Shown here one piece after another: positions 8,912 to 15,600 of a DNA stretch of 64,000 nt. The number at the start of each line of letters is the position of its first letter. The first letter of the stretch is position 1. Made by a program: the position numbers and the translations under genes. The notes beneath the pieces are model-generated. The model was not told the DNA's origin. It saw only the letters and a list, made by a program, of their open reading frames with translations, and ran no database searches. Source of the DNA: Bryobacterales bacterium F-183 (GTDB taxonomy: Bacteria > Acidobacteriota > Terriglobia > Bryobacterales > Bryobacteraceae); contig AP025252.1 of NCBI GenBank assembly GCA_016865505.2, forward strand, positions 4,030,001-4,094,000, read 5' to 3'.

Positions 8912-9499
8912 ATGAAGAAAAGTTTACTTTTGCTTGTTGCGCTTGCAGCGCCGCTCGTTTGCCGTGCGGAGAGCGTTGTCGTGTACACGATTGGCGCTGG
9001 ATTCCACGCGTTCGCGCCGGTATCGGCCTTTACCGCACCGAACACCTCGTTCCAGCTTCAGTTCACGGTTCCGCAGACACCAACCCCTGAAGCAGGAATC
9101 AACGCATCGGACTTTGGTTTGACTACGGATGTCCGGTACACGCTGGGTAGCTCGACGGTGGTCTATCCGGCGACCGTGCTCGGTTTTTATCGACTGCAGA
9201 GCTCGGGTGGACTGTATTTGCTGCTCTTTAGCGGCTCAGATCAGTTTGAGCTTTCGTTAGGTGGTCCGCAATTGTACAGCGAACCGGCGTCCGCTCCAAC
9301 GATGCTGGCAGGAAACTGGGTTTTCGGCGGCTTGTATACCTTCTATACGATTGGGGGGCTGGACTACGGCTTTCCGTCGTCCGTCACCGGAACGAGCGTG
9401 GTTGTGACGCAAGGTGTACCGGAGCCATCTGAAGGTCTTCTATCGGCGGCCGCCGTCGGACTGGCGTTGGTTGGTGTGGCGGCAAGGACAAGGCGCTGA
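8912..9499 (+). CDS. PEP-CTERM sorted exported protein 1
   Basis: 195 residues with a Sec signal peptide (MKKSLLLLVALAAPLVCRA, cleavage near 19). The C-terminus has the full PEP-CTERM tripartite signal: VPEP near residue 172, a hydrophobic helix (LLSAAAVGLALVGVAA) and a terminal RTRR. The PEP-CTERM signal directs processing by an exosortase, not seen in this window. The body is beta-rich and of unknown function. Its middle shares the pattern LSLGGPxL...PTxLAG with the next PEP-CTERM gene, so the two look like a tandem duplication. A GGGAG ribosome site precedes the ATG. Confidence 0.85.
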   Translation: MKKSLLLLVALAAPLVCRAESVVVYTIGAGFHAFAPVSAFTAPNTSFQLQFTVPQTPTPEAGINASDFGLTTDVRYTLGSSTVVYPATVLGFYRLQSSGGLYLLLFSGSDQFELSLGGPQLYSEPASAPTMLAGNWVFGGLYTFYTIGGLDYGFPSSVTGTSVVVTQGVPEPSEGLLSAAAVGLALVGVAARTRR

Positions 9500-9524
9500 C
9501 GTAGCAATACCTCCGATATCTTAT

Positions 9525-9567
9525 AAAGGCGTATCCGTTTCGTACGGGTAACGCCTTTTCTTTTTTT
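9525..9567 (+). terminator. Rho-independent terminator after PEP-CTERM gene 1
   Basis: Strong hairpin: AAAGGCGT at 9525-9532 pairs with ACGCCTTT at 9551-9558. Inside, ATCCGT pairs with ACGGGT (one G-T wobble and one bulged A) around a TTCGT loop. It is followed by TTCTTTTTTT to 9567. It separates the two PEP-CTERM genes. Confidence 0.9.
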
Positions 9568-9655
9568 GCTATCCCATCGGTTCGTTGGGGTGACCGGGTC
9601 CGGGTACTAGCGCGTGATGTACCAAAGCGGGGGCAGACCGCAAGCTGAATGCAGA

Positions 9656-10318
9656 ATGAAACACGCTTTGCCGATTCTGCTGTGTCTGGTTGCTTCCGGG
9701 TCCTGCTTTGCGGACAACATTGCCTACACCATTGTTGGGACGTTGCCTTCGGCCGTAGCGTCTTCGTCGATGACGGATCCCAACGCATCCTTCACACTGT
9801 CGTTCAGCTTGCCGGTGAAGCCGAAGTCGGTTTCGGCGGGGTTTAACGGAGGATCGTTCTCGGTAATTACGGACGCTGCGTTCACCAGTGGGACGAACAC
9901 GTCGTTGATCAGCAACGCGCAGATCGGATTCTATTCCGATGCCATGGGCGGCGGGCTGTTTGCCCGGCTGTTCAACGGTGTGGACCATCTGAATCTGTCG
10001 TTGGGCGGACCATCTTTGTTTACGGGTCCTGGTGCAACGCCAACGTTTCTGGCCGGCATCTTTACGATGGACGCGGGCGGATACTCAGCGGTGGGCTTGA
10101 ATACGTCGAACTACAACATCCCGCACGCACTCACTGGCCAGACGTTGGTTATGGCTCGCGTGGTGGGCGTACCGGAGCCGGGCGAATCGATGATGTCCGC
10201 GATGGCATTGGGGCTGGCGGTGTTCGCAAGTAAGCTGCTGCGCGACCGGGCGAACTATCGCTTTGCGGGTAACAAGACTTCGTCCAGAGTGTCCGCCAGG
10301 ATGAATTCGTCGAAGTAG
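9656..10318 (+). CDS. PEP-CTERM sorted exported protein 2
   Basis: 220 residues from the ATG at 9656 (an upstream in-frame ATG at 9614 would put 14 residues before the signal peptide). Signal peptide MKHALPILLCLVASGSCFA. The C-terminal signal is VPEPGE, then MMSAMALGLAVFA and a basic KLLRDR. Unusually, about 22 further residues follow the basic stretch; these are read from DNA that also encodes the 3' end of the convergent lyase-like gene (64-base overlap). The body resembles PEP-CTERM protein 1 (LSLGGPSLF...TPTFLAG). Function unknown; probably a surface protein. Confidence 0.82.
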   Translation: MKHALPILLCLVASGSCFADNIAYTIVGTLPSAVASSSMTDPNASFTLSFSLPVKPKSVSAGFNGGSFSVITDAAFTSGTNTSLISNAQIGFYSDAMGGGLFARLFNGVDHLNLSLGGPSLFTGPGATPTFLAGIFTMDAGGYSAVGLNTSNYNIPHALTGQTLVMARVVGVPEPGESMMSAMALGLAVFASKLLRDRANYRFAGNKTSSRVSARMNSSK

Positions 10319-10989
10319 ATCGTGTCGACGGAAGGTGCGTGCGGGCTGCGGTGGATGCCGGGTTGGCAAAAGTAGACTGCTTCCGCCCCCTTGGTCTTGA
10401 GCGTTTTGTCGAGCACGAGCTTGCCGTCGAACCAGAGTCGCGTATTGCCTTTTGCCGGGTCCTCGGACCAATGGATGTGCATCGCCAGATGATGCCACTT
10501 GCCGACTTCGAAGGCGCCGTCCCACTCTGTGCCGTTGCGTCCCAGGTTGCCGGTGCCGTAGCGGATACGGGTGCCTTCGGGTGACGGCTCCACCCACCAT
10601 GTCATGACGTTGTTGTAGCGGGGCGGGGGATTGCCTTCCCAGTAAAAGAAGTTGTCGCGGTCCTTTGGTGCTTCCGGCATGTAGAGGTAGAAGGACATGT
10701 AAGTGTCGGAGCCTTCTTCCACGGTGACGCGAGGTCCACCCATCTGCGCGCGTAGCTGACGTTCGTTAAAGACGTCGTCGGGATGGATCGTGACCTTTAC
10801 GGCGTACTTGCCGACCTTAGCGTTGTCGGTCGTCACCTGGACGTTGCGTGCGGTTGCGTTCTGGCCGCGGGTGCCGGTGTTGGTCCACTCACTGAGGTCG
10901 CCAGTTTCGAATCCTGCGCGGAACAGGACTTTGGCGTCAAGGGTGCTGGCAAGGATCAGGGCCAAGGGAGGTAGGGTTCTGCCGAACAT
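10255..10989 (-). CDS. Secreted heparin-lyase-like polysaccharide lyase / jelly-roll protein
   Basis: 244 residues with a short signal peptide (MFGRTLPPLALILASTLDA). The mature protein looks like the concanavalin-type jelly roll of heparin lyase-like enzymes (PF14099): FRAGFETGDLSEW at the start, DTYMSFYLYMPEAP in the middle, KWHHLAMHIHWSEDPAKGNT then LWFDGKLVLDKT, and a final strand DTIYFDEFILAD. A uronic-acid polymer is the likely substrate but activity is not provable here. It is transcribed divergently from the glycosidase-like gene across a 24-base gap, so the two may form a carbohydrate-use pair. Confidence 0.72.
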   Translation of the reverse strand: MFGRTLPPLALILASTLDAKVLFRAGFETGDLSEWTNTGTRGQNATARNVQVTTDNAKVGKYAVKVTIHPDDVFNERQLRAQMGGPRVTVEEGSDTYMSFYLYMPEAPKDRDNFFYWEGNPPPRYNNVMTWWVEPSPEGTRIRYGTGNLGRNGTEWDGAFEVGKWHHLAMHIHWSEDPAKGNTRLWFDGKLVLDKTLKTKGAEAVYFCQPGIHRSPHAPSVDTIYFDEFILADTLDEVLLPAKR

Positions 10990-10997
10990 TCGCTCTC

Positions 10998-11005
10998 AGT
11001 ATAAT
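10998..11005. promoter_or_regulatory. Shared AGTATAAT -10 box for the lyase / glycosidase pair
   Basis: The octamer AGTATAAT reads TATAAT on the plus strand (11000-11005), 8 bases before the glycosidase ATG at 11014. On the minus strand it reads TATACT (11003 down to 10998), 8 bases before the lyase ATG at 10989. Both spacings predict leaderless transcripts. No good -35 hexamer is visible. Confidence 0.6.
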
Positions 11006-11013
11006 GTGGGCGC

Positions 11014-12390
11014 ATGAGACTGGTTCTGGCTTTGCTTCTGGGTTTGAGTGCCTGGGTTCTGGGTGCTGAGAAACCCCTTCAACCTCACCCCGTAAATCCG
11101 CACTACTTTTTGTTTCGCGGGAAGCCTACGGTGCTGGTGACTTCCGGAGAGCACTATGGTGCGGTGCTAAATCGAGCGTTTGATTACCGGAAGTACCTGG
11201 ATACGCTGGCGGCGGACAATCTGAATCTGACGCGTACGTTTACCGGGATGTACCGTGAGGTGCAAGGCGAGTCCTTTGATATTGCTGGGAATACGCTGGC
11301 GCCGCGCGATGCGGACTTTCTGCATCCTTTCCTGGGGACGGATCTGACGCAGTGGAATCCGGCGTACTTCGCGCGTTGGAAGGACTTTGTCGCGTATGCC
11401 GGGAGCAAGGGCATCGTGGTTGAGGTGACGTTGTTCACCAGCTACTACAACGACACGCACTGGAAGATCAGCCCTACGTACTCGCCAGAGGTGAAGAGCG
11501 ATGAGGTGCTTGCGCTGAAGCATCCGAAGCAGACGGAACTGCAGGAGCGGTTTGTGCGGAAGCTGCTGGCGGAGTTGAAGGACTTCGACAACATTTACTA
11601 CGAGATCTGCAACGAGCCGTACTTTCACGGAGTGACGGACGCATGGCAGCGCCGGATATCAGCGGTGGTCGCAGAGGCTGACGGCGGGCGGCACATGATT
11701 TCGCAGAACATCGCGAATGGGTCGGCGGAGATCAAGAATCCAGATCGGAATGTGAGTCTGTTCAATTTTCACTATGCTCGTCCGCCCCGCGCGGTGGCGG
11801 CGAACTGGGGCTTGCAGAAGCCGATTGGGATGAATGAGACGGGGTTTGATGGCGCGCTGGATGCGGTGTACCGGATACAGGCCTGGGACTTTCTGCTGGC
11901 TGGCGGGGCGCTTTACAACAACCTGGATTATTCGTTCACGGTAGGGCATGAGGATGGGACGTTTGTGTATCCGGCGACGCAGCCGGGCGGTGGTACGAAG
12001 GCGCTGCGGAGGCAGTTGAAGCTGTTGCGGCAGTTCTTTGATGCGATTCCGTTTGTGGATATGCAGCCGGACGAGAAAGTGGCTGCGGGTACGGATAAGG
12101 CGGATGTTGTGAATGTACGTGCGCTATCGAATGGTTCGTCGGTTTGGGCGATGTATCTGCATACAGGCAAGGTGGTGGCGAACTACAAGCCTGCTTATGG
12201 CGTGTACAGCAGGAAGATACAGCCTCATGTGATTGTGAATTTGCCGGCGGGCGAGTACGAGGTGCAGTGGTGGTTGCCGACGGAGACGGAGCCTCGCAAG
12301 ATGGTCGCGTGGCGGCATGCTGGTGGGGCGGGGGTGCTGACGGCGCCGGAGTTCGCGGAGGATTGCGCGGTAATTATTCGAAAGAAATAG
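11014..12390 (+). CDS. Secreted cellulase-type (GH clan A) glycoside hydrolase
   Basis: 458 residues, signal peptide MRLVLALLLGLSAWVLGA. The (beta/alpha)8 pattern of clan-A glycosidases is visible: RGKPTVLVTSGEHYG, NLNLTRTFTGMY, GIVVEVTLFTSYY, then FDNIYYEICNEPYF carrying the acid/base Glu in NEP, and KPIGMNETGFDG with a likely nucleophile Glu. A C-terminal ~100-residue beta domain follows. The exact GH family cannot be assigned. No ribosome site is visible; a TATAAT box 8 bases upstream suggests leaderless translation. The last 17 bases overlap the remnant of the methyltransferase gene on the other strand. Confidence 0.8.
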   Translation: MRLVLALLLGLSAWVLGAEKPLQPHPVNPHYFLFRGKPTVLVTSGEHYGAVLNRAFDYRKYLDTLAADNLNLTRTFTGMYREVQGESFDIAGNTLAPRDADFLHPFLGTDLTQWNPAYFARWKDFVAYAGSKGIVVEVTLFTSYYNDTHWKISPTYSPEVKSDEVLALKHPKQTELQERFVRKLLAELKDFDNIYYEICNEPYFHGVTDAWQRRISAVVAEADGGRHMISQNIANGSAEIKNPDRNVSLFNFHYARPPRAVAANWGLQKPIGMNETGFDGALDAVYRIQAWDFLLAGGALYNNLDYSFTVGHEDGTFVYPATQPGGGTKALRRQLKLLRQFFDAIPFVDMQPDEKVAAGTDKADVVNVRALSNGSSVWAMYLHTGKVVANYKPAYGVYSRKIQPHVIVNLPAGEYEVQWWLPTETEPRKMVAWRHAGGAGVLTAPEFAEDCAVIIRKK

Positions 12391-12450
12391 TCTTGACCGC
12401 TATGAGACCGAGGCTTTCGCGACCGTCGAGCTTCATGCCCTCGCGAGGTT
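12374..12450 (-). pseudogene. Displaced 3' end of the methyltransferase gene
   Basis: Read on the minus strand, this segment encodes GMKLDGRESLGLIAVKTISFE and a TAA at 12374-12376. It is homologous to the C-terminus of the intact methyltransferase at 13923 (GMKLDGRESLGLVAIKRASL). Upstream of it NLAR matches DLAK but with one base missing, so the frame is broken. Synonymous differences (CTC/CTG, GGT/GGG) show divergent copies of the same coding end. Inference: it is the original 3' end, cut off when the TOPRIM gene was inserted with a replacement end. Confidence 0.75.
12411..12439. repeat. 29-bp direct repeat, distal copy
   Basis: The 29 bases at 12411-12439 are identical to 13957-13985 in the same orientation (starts AGGCTTTCGCGACC, ends CTTCATGCC). 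The two copies are 1546 bases apart and bracket the TOPRIM gene exactly. They correspond to the KLDGRES part of the methyltransferase C-terminus. Confidence 0.9.
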
Positions 12451-12460
12451 AAGCACGACG

Positions 12461-13918
12461 CTAGATTGTTGGTCCTACCTCATTGAGATCATCATCGAAG
12501 GTGCAGGTACCAGCGAAGGCGTCATAATCTGAGTTCCACCCTCGCATTGCCTGTGCAACTGCCTTAATGATGGGGCGAGAAGTGAATGTGTCCGGGCGAT
12601 CTGGGTTTGCTTTTGCGTAACGGGCAAGGTGAATGCCCCATTCTTCGCCCTTCAGCGATTGTGGCTGACGCGCGGACACTTTCTCATAGTGCGCTGCGAA
12701 AAGACTTGGCTTTGCTGATGCGGATGTCCAGTCCGCACCCCTGACGCTATCTCCGGAGTGCCCCCGCGCTTCGTCATAGGTGGCTGCTAGTTCGACCAGT
12801 TCGCTTAGTGTGAAGTTCGCGAACTCAAAATCGGGGTTGTTCGCGTTGATCTTTCCGATGAACAAACCGGCGCGGATAAGTCGCCTAATTGCGTCGACAT
12901 TTGATACCACGTCTTTGTCAAAAGATAGCAGGCTGAAGCGTTTTGCATGCCGATCCTGCTGCAATAACTGTGGAAGCCTTAGCGCGGCGGTTGGGTCACG
13001 CGAAGCTAACACACCCTTCAAGTCGACCACTTCGACGCCGTACTCCATGGGCGAACCCATCAGTTCGCGGATGGCACCGAGTTCAGTCTTGCCCTCCACA
13101 TACCAGCGCACTTTGCTTCCAGTGAACAATCCGAAGTGACTGGCGATGTACGGCTTTGTCACCAATACGTCATCGAAGGGGCGCTCTGTACCAAAAACGT
13201 AAGTGCGACCGCCTTTCTGCCAGCTACCAAGCGCGTCGTCCTCCTCCGGCCATTGCAATGCAGGAATCGCAGCCTCGAACCCTAACCGAATGACTTCCGC
13301 GACATGTCGAACCCAAAGAGCCTGCCCAAGCGTGCCGGTCAATTCGCGCCGACGTTCCCACAAAGAAGCCCTAAGCAGTGCATATACTCGTGAGTTTGCG
13401 TCCACTTGCGCTGACTCGCGTCGCATTACCGCATGTGCGCTGGCCCAAGCGGAAACATCGAGCGACCGCAACAAAGCTTGTATCTTGCAGCGAAAGCTCT
13501 CAAACGTCTGATCGAAGTCGTCGCGATTCGCGTCCTCAATCAGGCGACGCTGCCAAGTAATGAATTGCCAATGAAAAGGTTCCAGGAGGATTGCTAGGTC
13601 GACAACTCCATTTCTAAACCGGTGCGGAGATTCATTGCCTTCGGTTGGCCAACGACCGTACTCTAGTGCAGGATACATCCGGAAACGGTGAAACAGCGCT
13701 GGCACCGCCGTTCCGACGCCGTCAACCCGTACAGCACCCTCTGCAATAGCTGCGGTGACTCCCTCGCGGCGGATTCCTAAGTCACAACAGAAGTTGATGA
13801 ATTTGAATTCTGATTCGAGAGGAAGCTGACGTATTCGATCAATGAATGCGCGGTGGAGCTCTACGAATGCTCTGACCCGCTCAAACTCACATTGAGGTAC
13901 AAGTTCTTTCAGCATCAC
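12461..13918 (-). CDS. TOPRIM-domain protein (OLD-like TOPRIM), inserted single gene
   Basis: 485 residues from GTG 13918 (ATG at 13915 is equally possible; no clear ribosome site). The C-terminal half carries a TOPRIM core: YVEGKTELGAI with Glu275, then LSFDKD with Asp334 and Asp336, followed by DFEFANFT near 363-370. These are the metal-binding positions of OLD/DUF4435-type nuclease TOPRIM domains. The N-terminal ~250 residues are helical, contain HRFRMYPALEYGRW, and are not recognised. No ATPase domain is present. Sample lines give about 52% GC against about 65% in neighbours. It is bracketed by the 29-bp repeat. A nuclease role in defence is inference. Confidence 0.8.
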   Translation of the reverse strand: MMLKELVPQCEFERVRAFVELHRAFIDRIRQLPLESEFKFINFCCDLGIRREGVTAAIAEGAVRVDGVGTAVPALFHRFRMYPALEYGRWPTEGNESPHRFRNGVVDLAILLEPFHWQFITWQRRLIEDANRDDFDQTFESFRCKIQALLRSLDVSAWASAHAVMRRESAQVDANSRVYALLRASLWERRRELTGTLGQALWVRHVAEVIRLGFEAAIPALQWPEEDDALGSWQKGGRTYVFGTERPFDDVLVTKPYIASHFGLFTGSKVRWYVEGKTELGAIRELMGSPMEYGVEVVDLKGVLASRDPTAALRLPQLLQQDRHAKRFSLLSFDKDVVSNVDAIRRLIRAGLFIGKINANNPDFEFANFTLSELVELAATYDEARGHSGDSVRGADWTSASAKPSLFAAHYEKVSARQPQSLKGEEWGIHLARYAKANPDRPDTFTSRPIIKAVAQAMRGWNSDYDAFAGTCTFDDDLNEVGPTI

Positions 13919-13922
13919 AGTT

Positions 13923-14654
13923 TTAGAGGGAGGCTCGTTTTATTGCAACCAACCCCAGGCTTTCGCGACCGTCGAGCTTCATGCCTTTGGCGAGGTCGCG
14001 GCGGCTGTAGAGCCAGCAGCGTTCGATCTCGAGACCTTCGGTGGTGAAGGTCTTGGAGAGCGTTTCGGGGTCGAGCAGGTGGATCGCGTTGGGGATCTGC
14101 GAGATCTTGGGATGGTCGAAGCGCTGGTGGGCGTCCTCGATCCAACCGGGCCATTCGGCTTGTTCTGCGAGCCGCTTTTCGAACTCGGGGACAAACGATT
14201 CGAATGGCTTTTGCCAGGGTGTGGATGCCTGGATGAATAGCTTGCCGCCTACACATAGCCAGTGGGCGATACTGGCGGCGGCGTTGGCGAGTTGGGGTCC
14301 GGTGAGGAAGTGGAGGACGTTGGAGGCGTGTACTGCGGCTAATGACTCTTCTGCCAGGTGGACGTGCCTGGGAAACTTGCCTCCCATGAGAATGAGGCGT
14401 CGGCGGTCCTGGGGCGGAGCGTTGTCCTTGAGGATGCGGAGGTGGCCCATTTCCGCGTCGTTCGCGATGACGGTGGCGCCGGTGGCGAGGGCGGGGATGG
14501 TCGCGACGCCGTAGGCTGCTCCGATGTCCAGGACGGGCAGGGTTGCGGAGGCGCAGAAGTCGACGAACATCTCACTGACTTCGTTGAGCTGATTGGAACT
14601 CCAACCGGTACGGTTGCGGGTGGGAATGGGTTTGGGGGCTGGTTGCGATTCCAA
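13923..14654 (-). CDS. Class I SAM-dependent methyltransferase with replaced C-terminus
   Basis: About 243 residues. The frame continues upstream inside the cyclophilin gene, so the start is uncertain: TTG at 14654 keeps the conserved-looking TGWSSNQLNEVSEMFVDF stretch, while the first ATG is 14570 (215 residues). Motif I is VLDIGAAYGVATIPAL, the acidic strand is VIANDAEMGHL, and the post-II region is ASNVLHFLTGPQL followed by GGKLFIQAS. Substrate unknown. Its final codons (IKRASL, stop 13923) differ from the displaced remnant at 12374, suggesting they came with the inserted TOPRIM gene. It begins 17 bases after the cyclophilin stop. Confidence 0.8.
   Translation of the reverse strand: MESQPAPKPIPTRNRTGWSSNQLNEVSEMFVDFCASATLPVLDIGAAYGVATIPALATGATVIANDAEMGHLRILKDNAPPQDRRRLILMGGKFPRHVHLAEESLAAVHASNVLHFLTGPQLANAAASIAHWLCVGGKLFIQASTPWQKPFESFVPEFEKRLAEQAEWPGWIEDAHQRFDHPKISQIPNAIHLLDPETLSKTFTTEGLEIERCWLYSRRDLAKGMKLDGRESLGLVAIKRASL
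13957..13985. repeat. 29-bp direct repeat, methyltransferase copy
   Basis: Perfect copy of 12411-12439, lying inside the coding 3' end of the intact methyltransferase. Homology between the two ends also continues imperfectly for about 20 bases on each side at the protein level. Confidence 0.9.
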
Positions 14655-14671
14655 CCCCCAATTGTAGAAAA

Positions 14672-15565
14672 CTACTTCTTGGTGGCGGGCGCTGGTGCGG
14701 CGGCGGCCGGTTTGGCTGTCGCGGCTGGCTTTACTGCGGCTGGCTTGGCGGGGGCAGGCTTTGCCGGGGCGGGCTTGGCCGGCGCTGCCGCGGGGGCCGC
14801 TGGGTCCGCAATAACGGAGGCGATGATGCGGTCCATCATCGGGAATTCCTTCTTCAGGTAAGCGCCGCCTTGTTCCTGGATCAGGCCTTGTTGTGGCTGT
14901 TCGCCATAGCCCGAGTACAGTTTGTCGACCACGTCCATGCCCTCGATGACCGAACCAAATGGGGAGAAGCCCATGCCGTCGAGGCGGGGGTTGTCGGCGA
15001 GGTTGATGAAGATCTGCGTGGTGCGCGTGTTGGGTCCCGCGGTGGCGAAGGACAAGGTGCCGCGCTTGTTGCTTTCGCGTACCGGATCGTCCGGGAGGTT
15101 CGCGGCGCGCCACACTTTGGAAATTTGAGGGTTCGAGTGGATGCCGAACTGCGTGACGAAGCCAGGGACGATGCGGAAGAAGTAGGCGTCGTTAAAGAAG
15201 CCGGCGCGCACGAGATTGTAGAAACGGTCTGCACCGAGGGGGGACCAGGCGCGTGTGACCTGAATGAGAACGTCACCCTTGGGAGTGGTGAACTTCACCT
15301 TGTACGATTCCGGCGCTTGCGCGTTGAGCGTACCCGGGCTCATCAGGTTGCCGACTTTGGCTGGGGCTACAGCAGGCTTGGGTTTGGCAGCGACCGGAGG
15401 CTTTGCGGCTGCGGGCGCTTTGGTGGCGGGAGCCTTGGTAGCACCAGTGGCCGGAGCTTTTGTAGCGGGCACTTTGGTGGCCGGAGCAGCCGGGGCTTTG
15501 GTCGCCGGCGTCTGGGCCTGTACAACAGAGGCCGCCGCAACAGCGGCGATCAGGAATGTCTTCAC
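14672..15565 (-). CDS. Exported cyclophilin-type peptidyl-prolyl isomerase with Lys/Ala/Pro-rich tails
   Basis: 297 residues from GTG 15565, giving the signal peptide (M)KTFLIAAVAAASVVQAQ; longer frames would run into the divergent gene. Residues ~20-75 and ~255-297 are low-complexity PATKAP / AKPAPAKP repeats. The middle is a cyclophilin: YKVKFTTPKGDVLIQV, FYNLVRAGFFNDAYFFRIVPGF (read in two parts), TRTTQIFINLADN, GFSPFGSVIEGMDVV. Role: proline isomerisation in the periplasm; the tails probably bind cell wall or anionic polymer. A TATAAT box 7 bases before the GTG and no ribosome site suggest a leaderless message. Confidence 0.87.
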   Translation of the reverse strand: MKTFLIAAVAAASVVQAQTPATKAPAAPATKVPATKAPATGATKAPATKAPAAAKPPVAAKPKPAVAPAKVGNLMSPGTLNAQAPESYKVKFTTPKGDVLIQVTRAWSPLGADRFYNLVRAGFFNDAYFFRIVPGFVTQFGIHSNPQISKVWRAANLPDDPVRESNKRGTLSFATAGPNTRTTQIFINLADNPRLDGMGFSPFGSVIEGMDVVDKLYSGYGEQPQQGLIQEQGGAYLKKEFPMMDRIIASVIADPAAPAAAPAKPAPAKPAPAKPAAVKPAATAKPAAAAPAPATKK

Positions 15566-15572
15566 ATTCGCG

Positions 15573-15580
15573 ATTATACT
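15573..15580. promoter_or_regulatory. Shared AGTATAAT -10 box for cyclophilin / 5'-nucleotidase pair
   Basis: On the minus strand TATAAT (15578 down to 15573) lies 7 bases before the cyclophilin GTG at 15565. On the plus strand TATACT (15575-15580) lies 20 bases before the nucleotidase ATG at 15601. It is the same octamer as in the lyase/glycosidase pair at 10998. Confidence 0.6.
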
Positions 15581-15600
15581 GAAGATACCGGTTTTTCTGC

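Noticed and set aside
12411-13985. The 29-bp repeats as target-site duplication of a transposon
   Set aside because: Too long for normal duplications, no terminal inverted repeats and no transposase; the repeat is a diverging gene-end homology instead.
14672-15520. Ala/Lys/Pro-coding repeats as a CRISPR or tandem non-coding repeat
   Set aside because: They are in-frame low-complexity coding repeats without fixed spacers.
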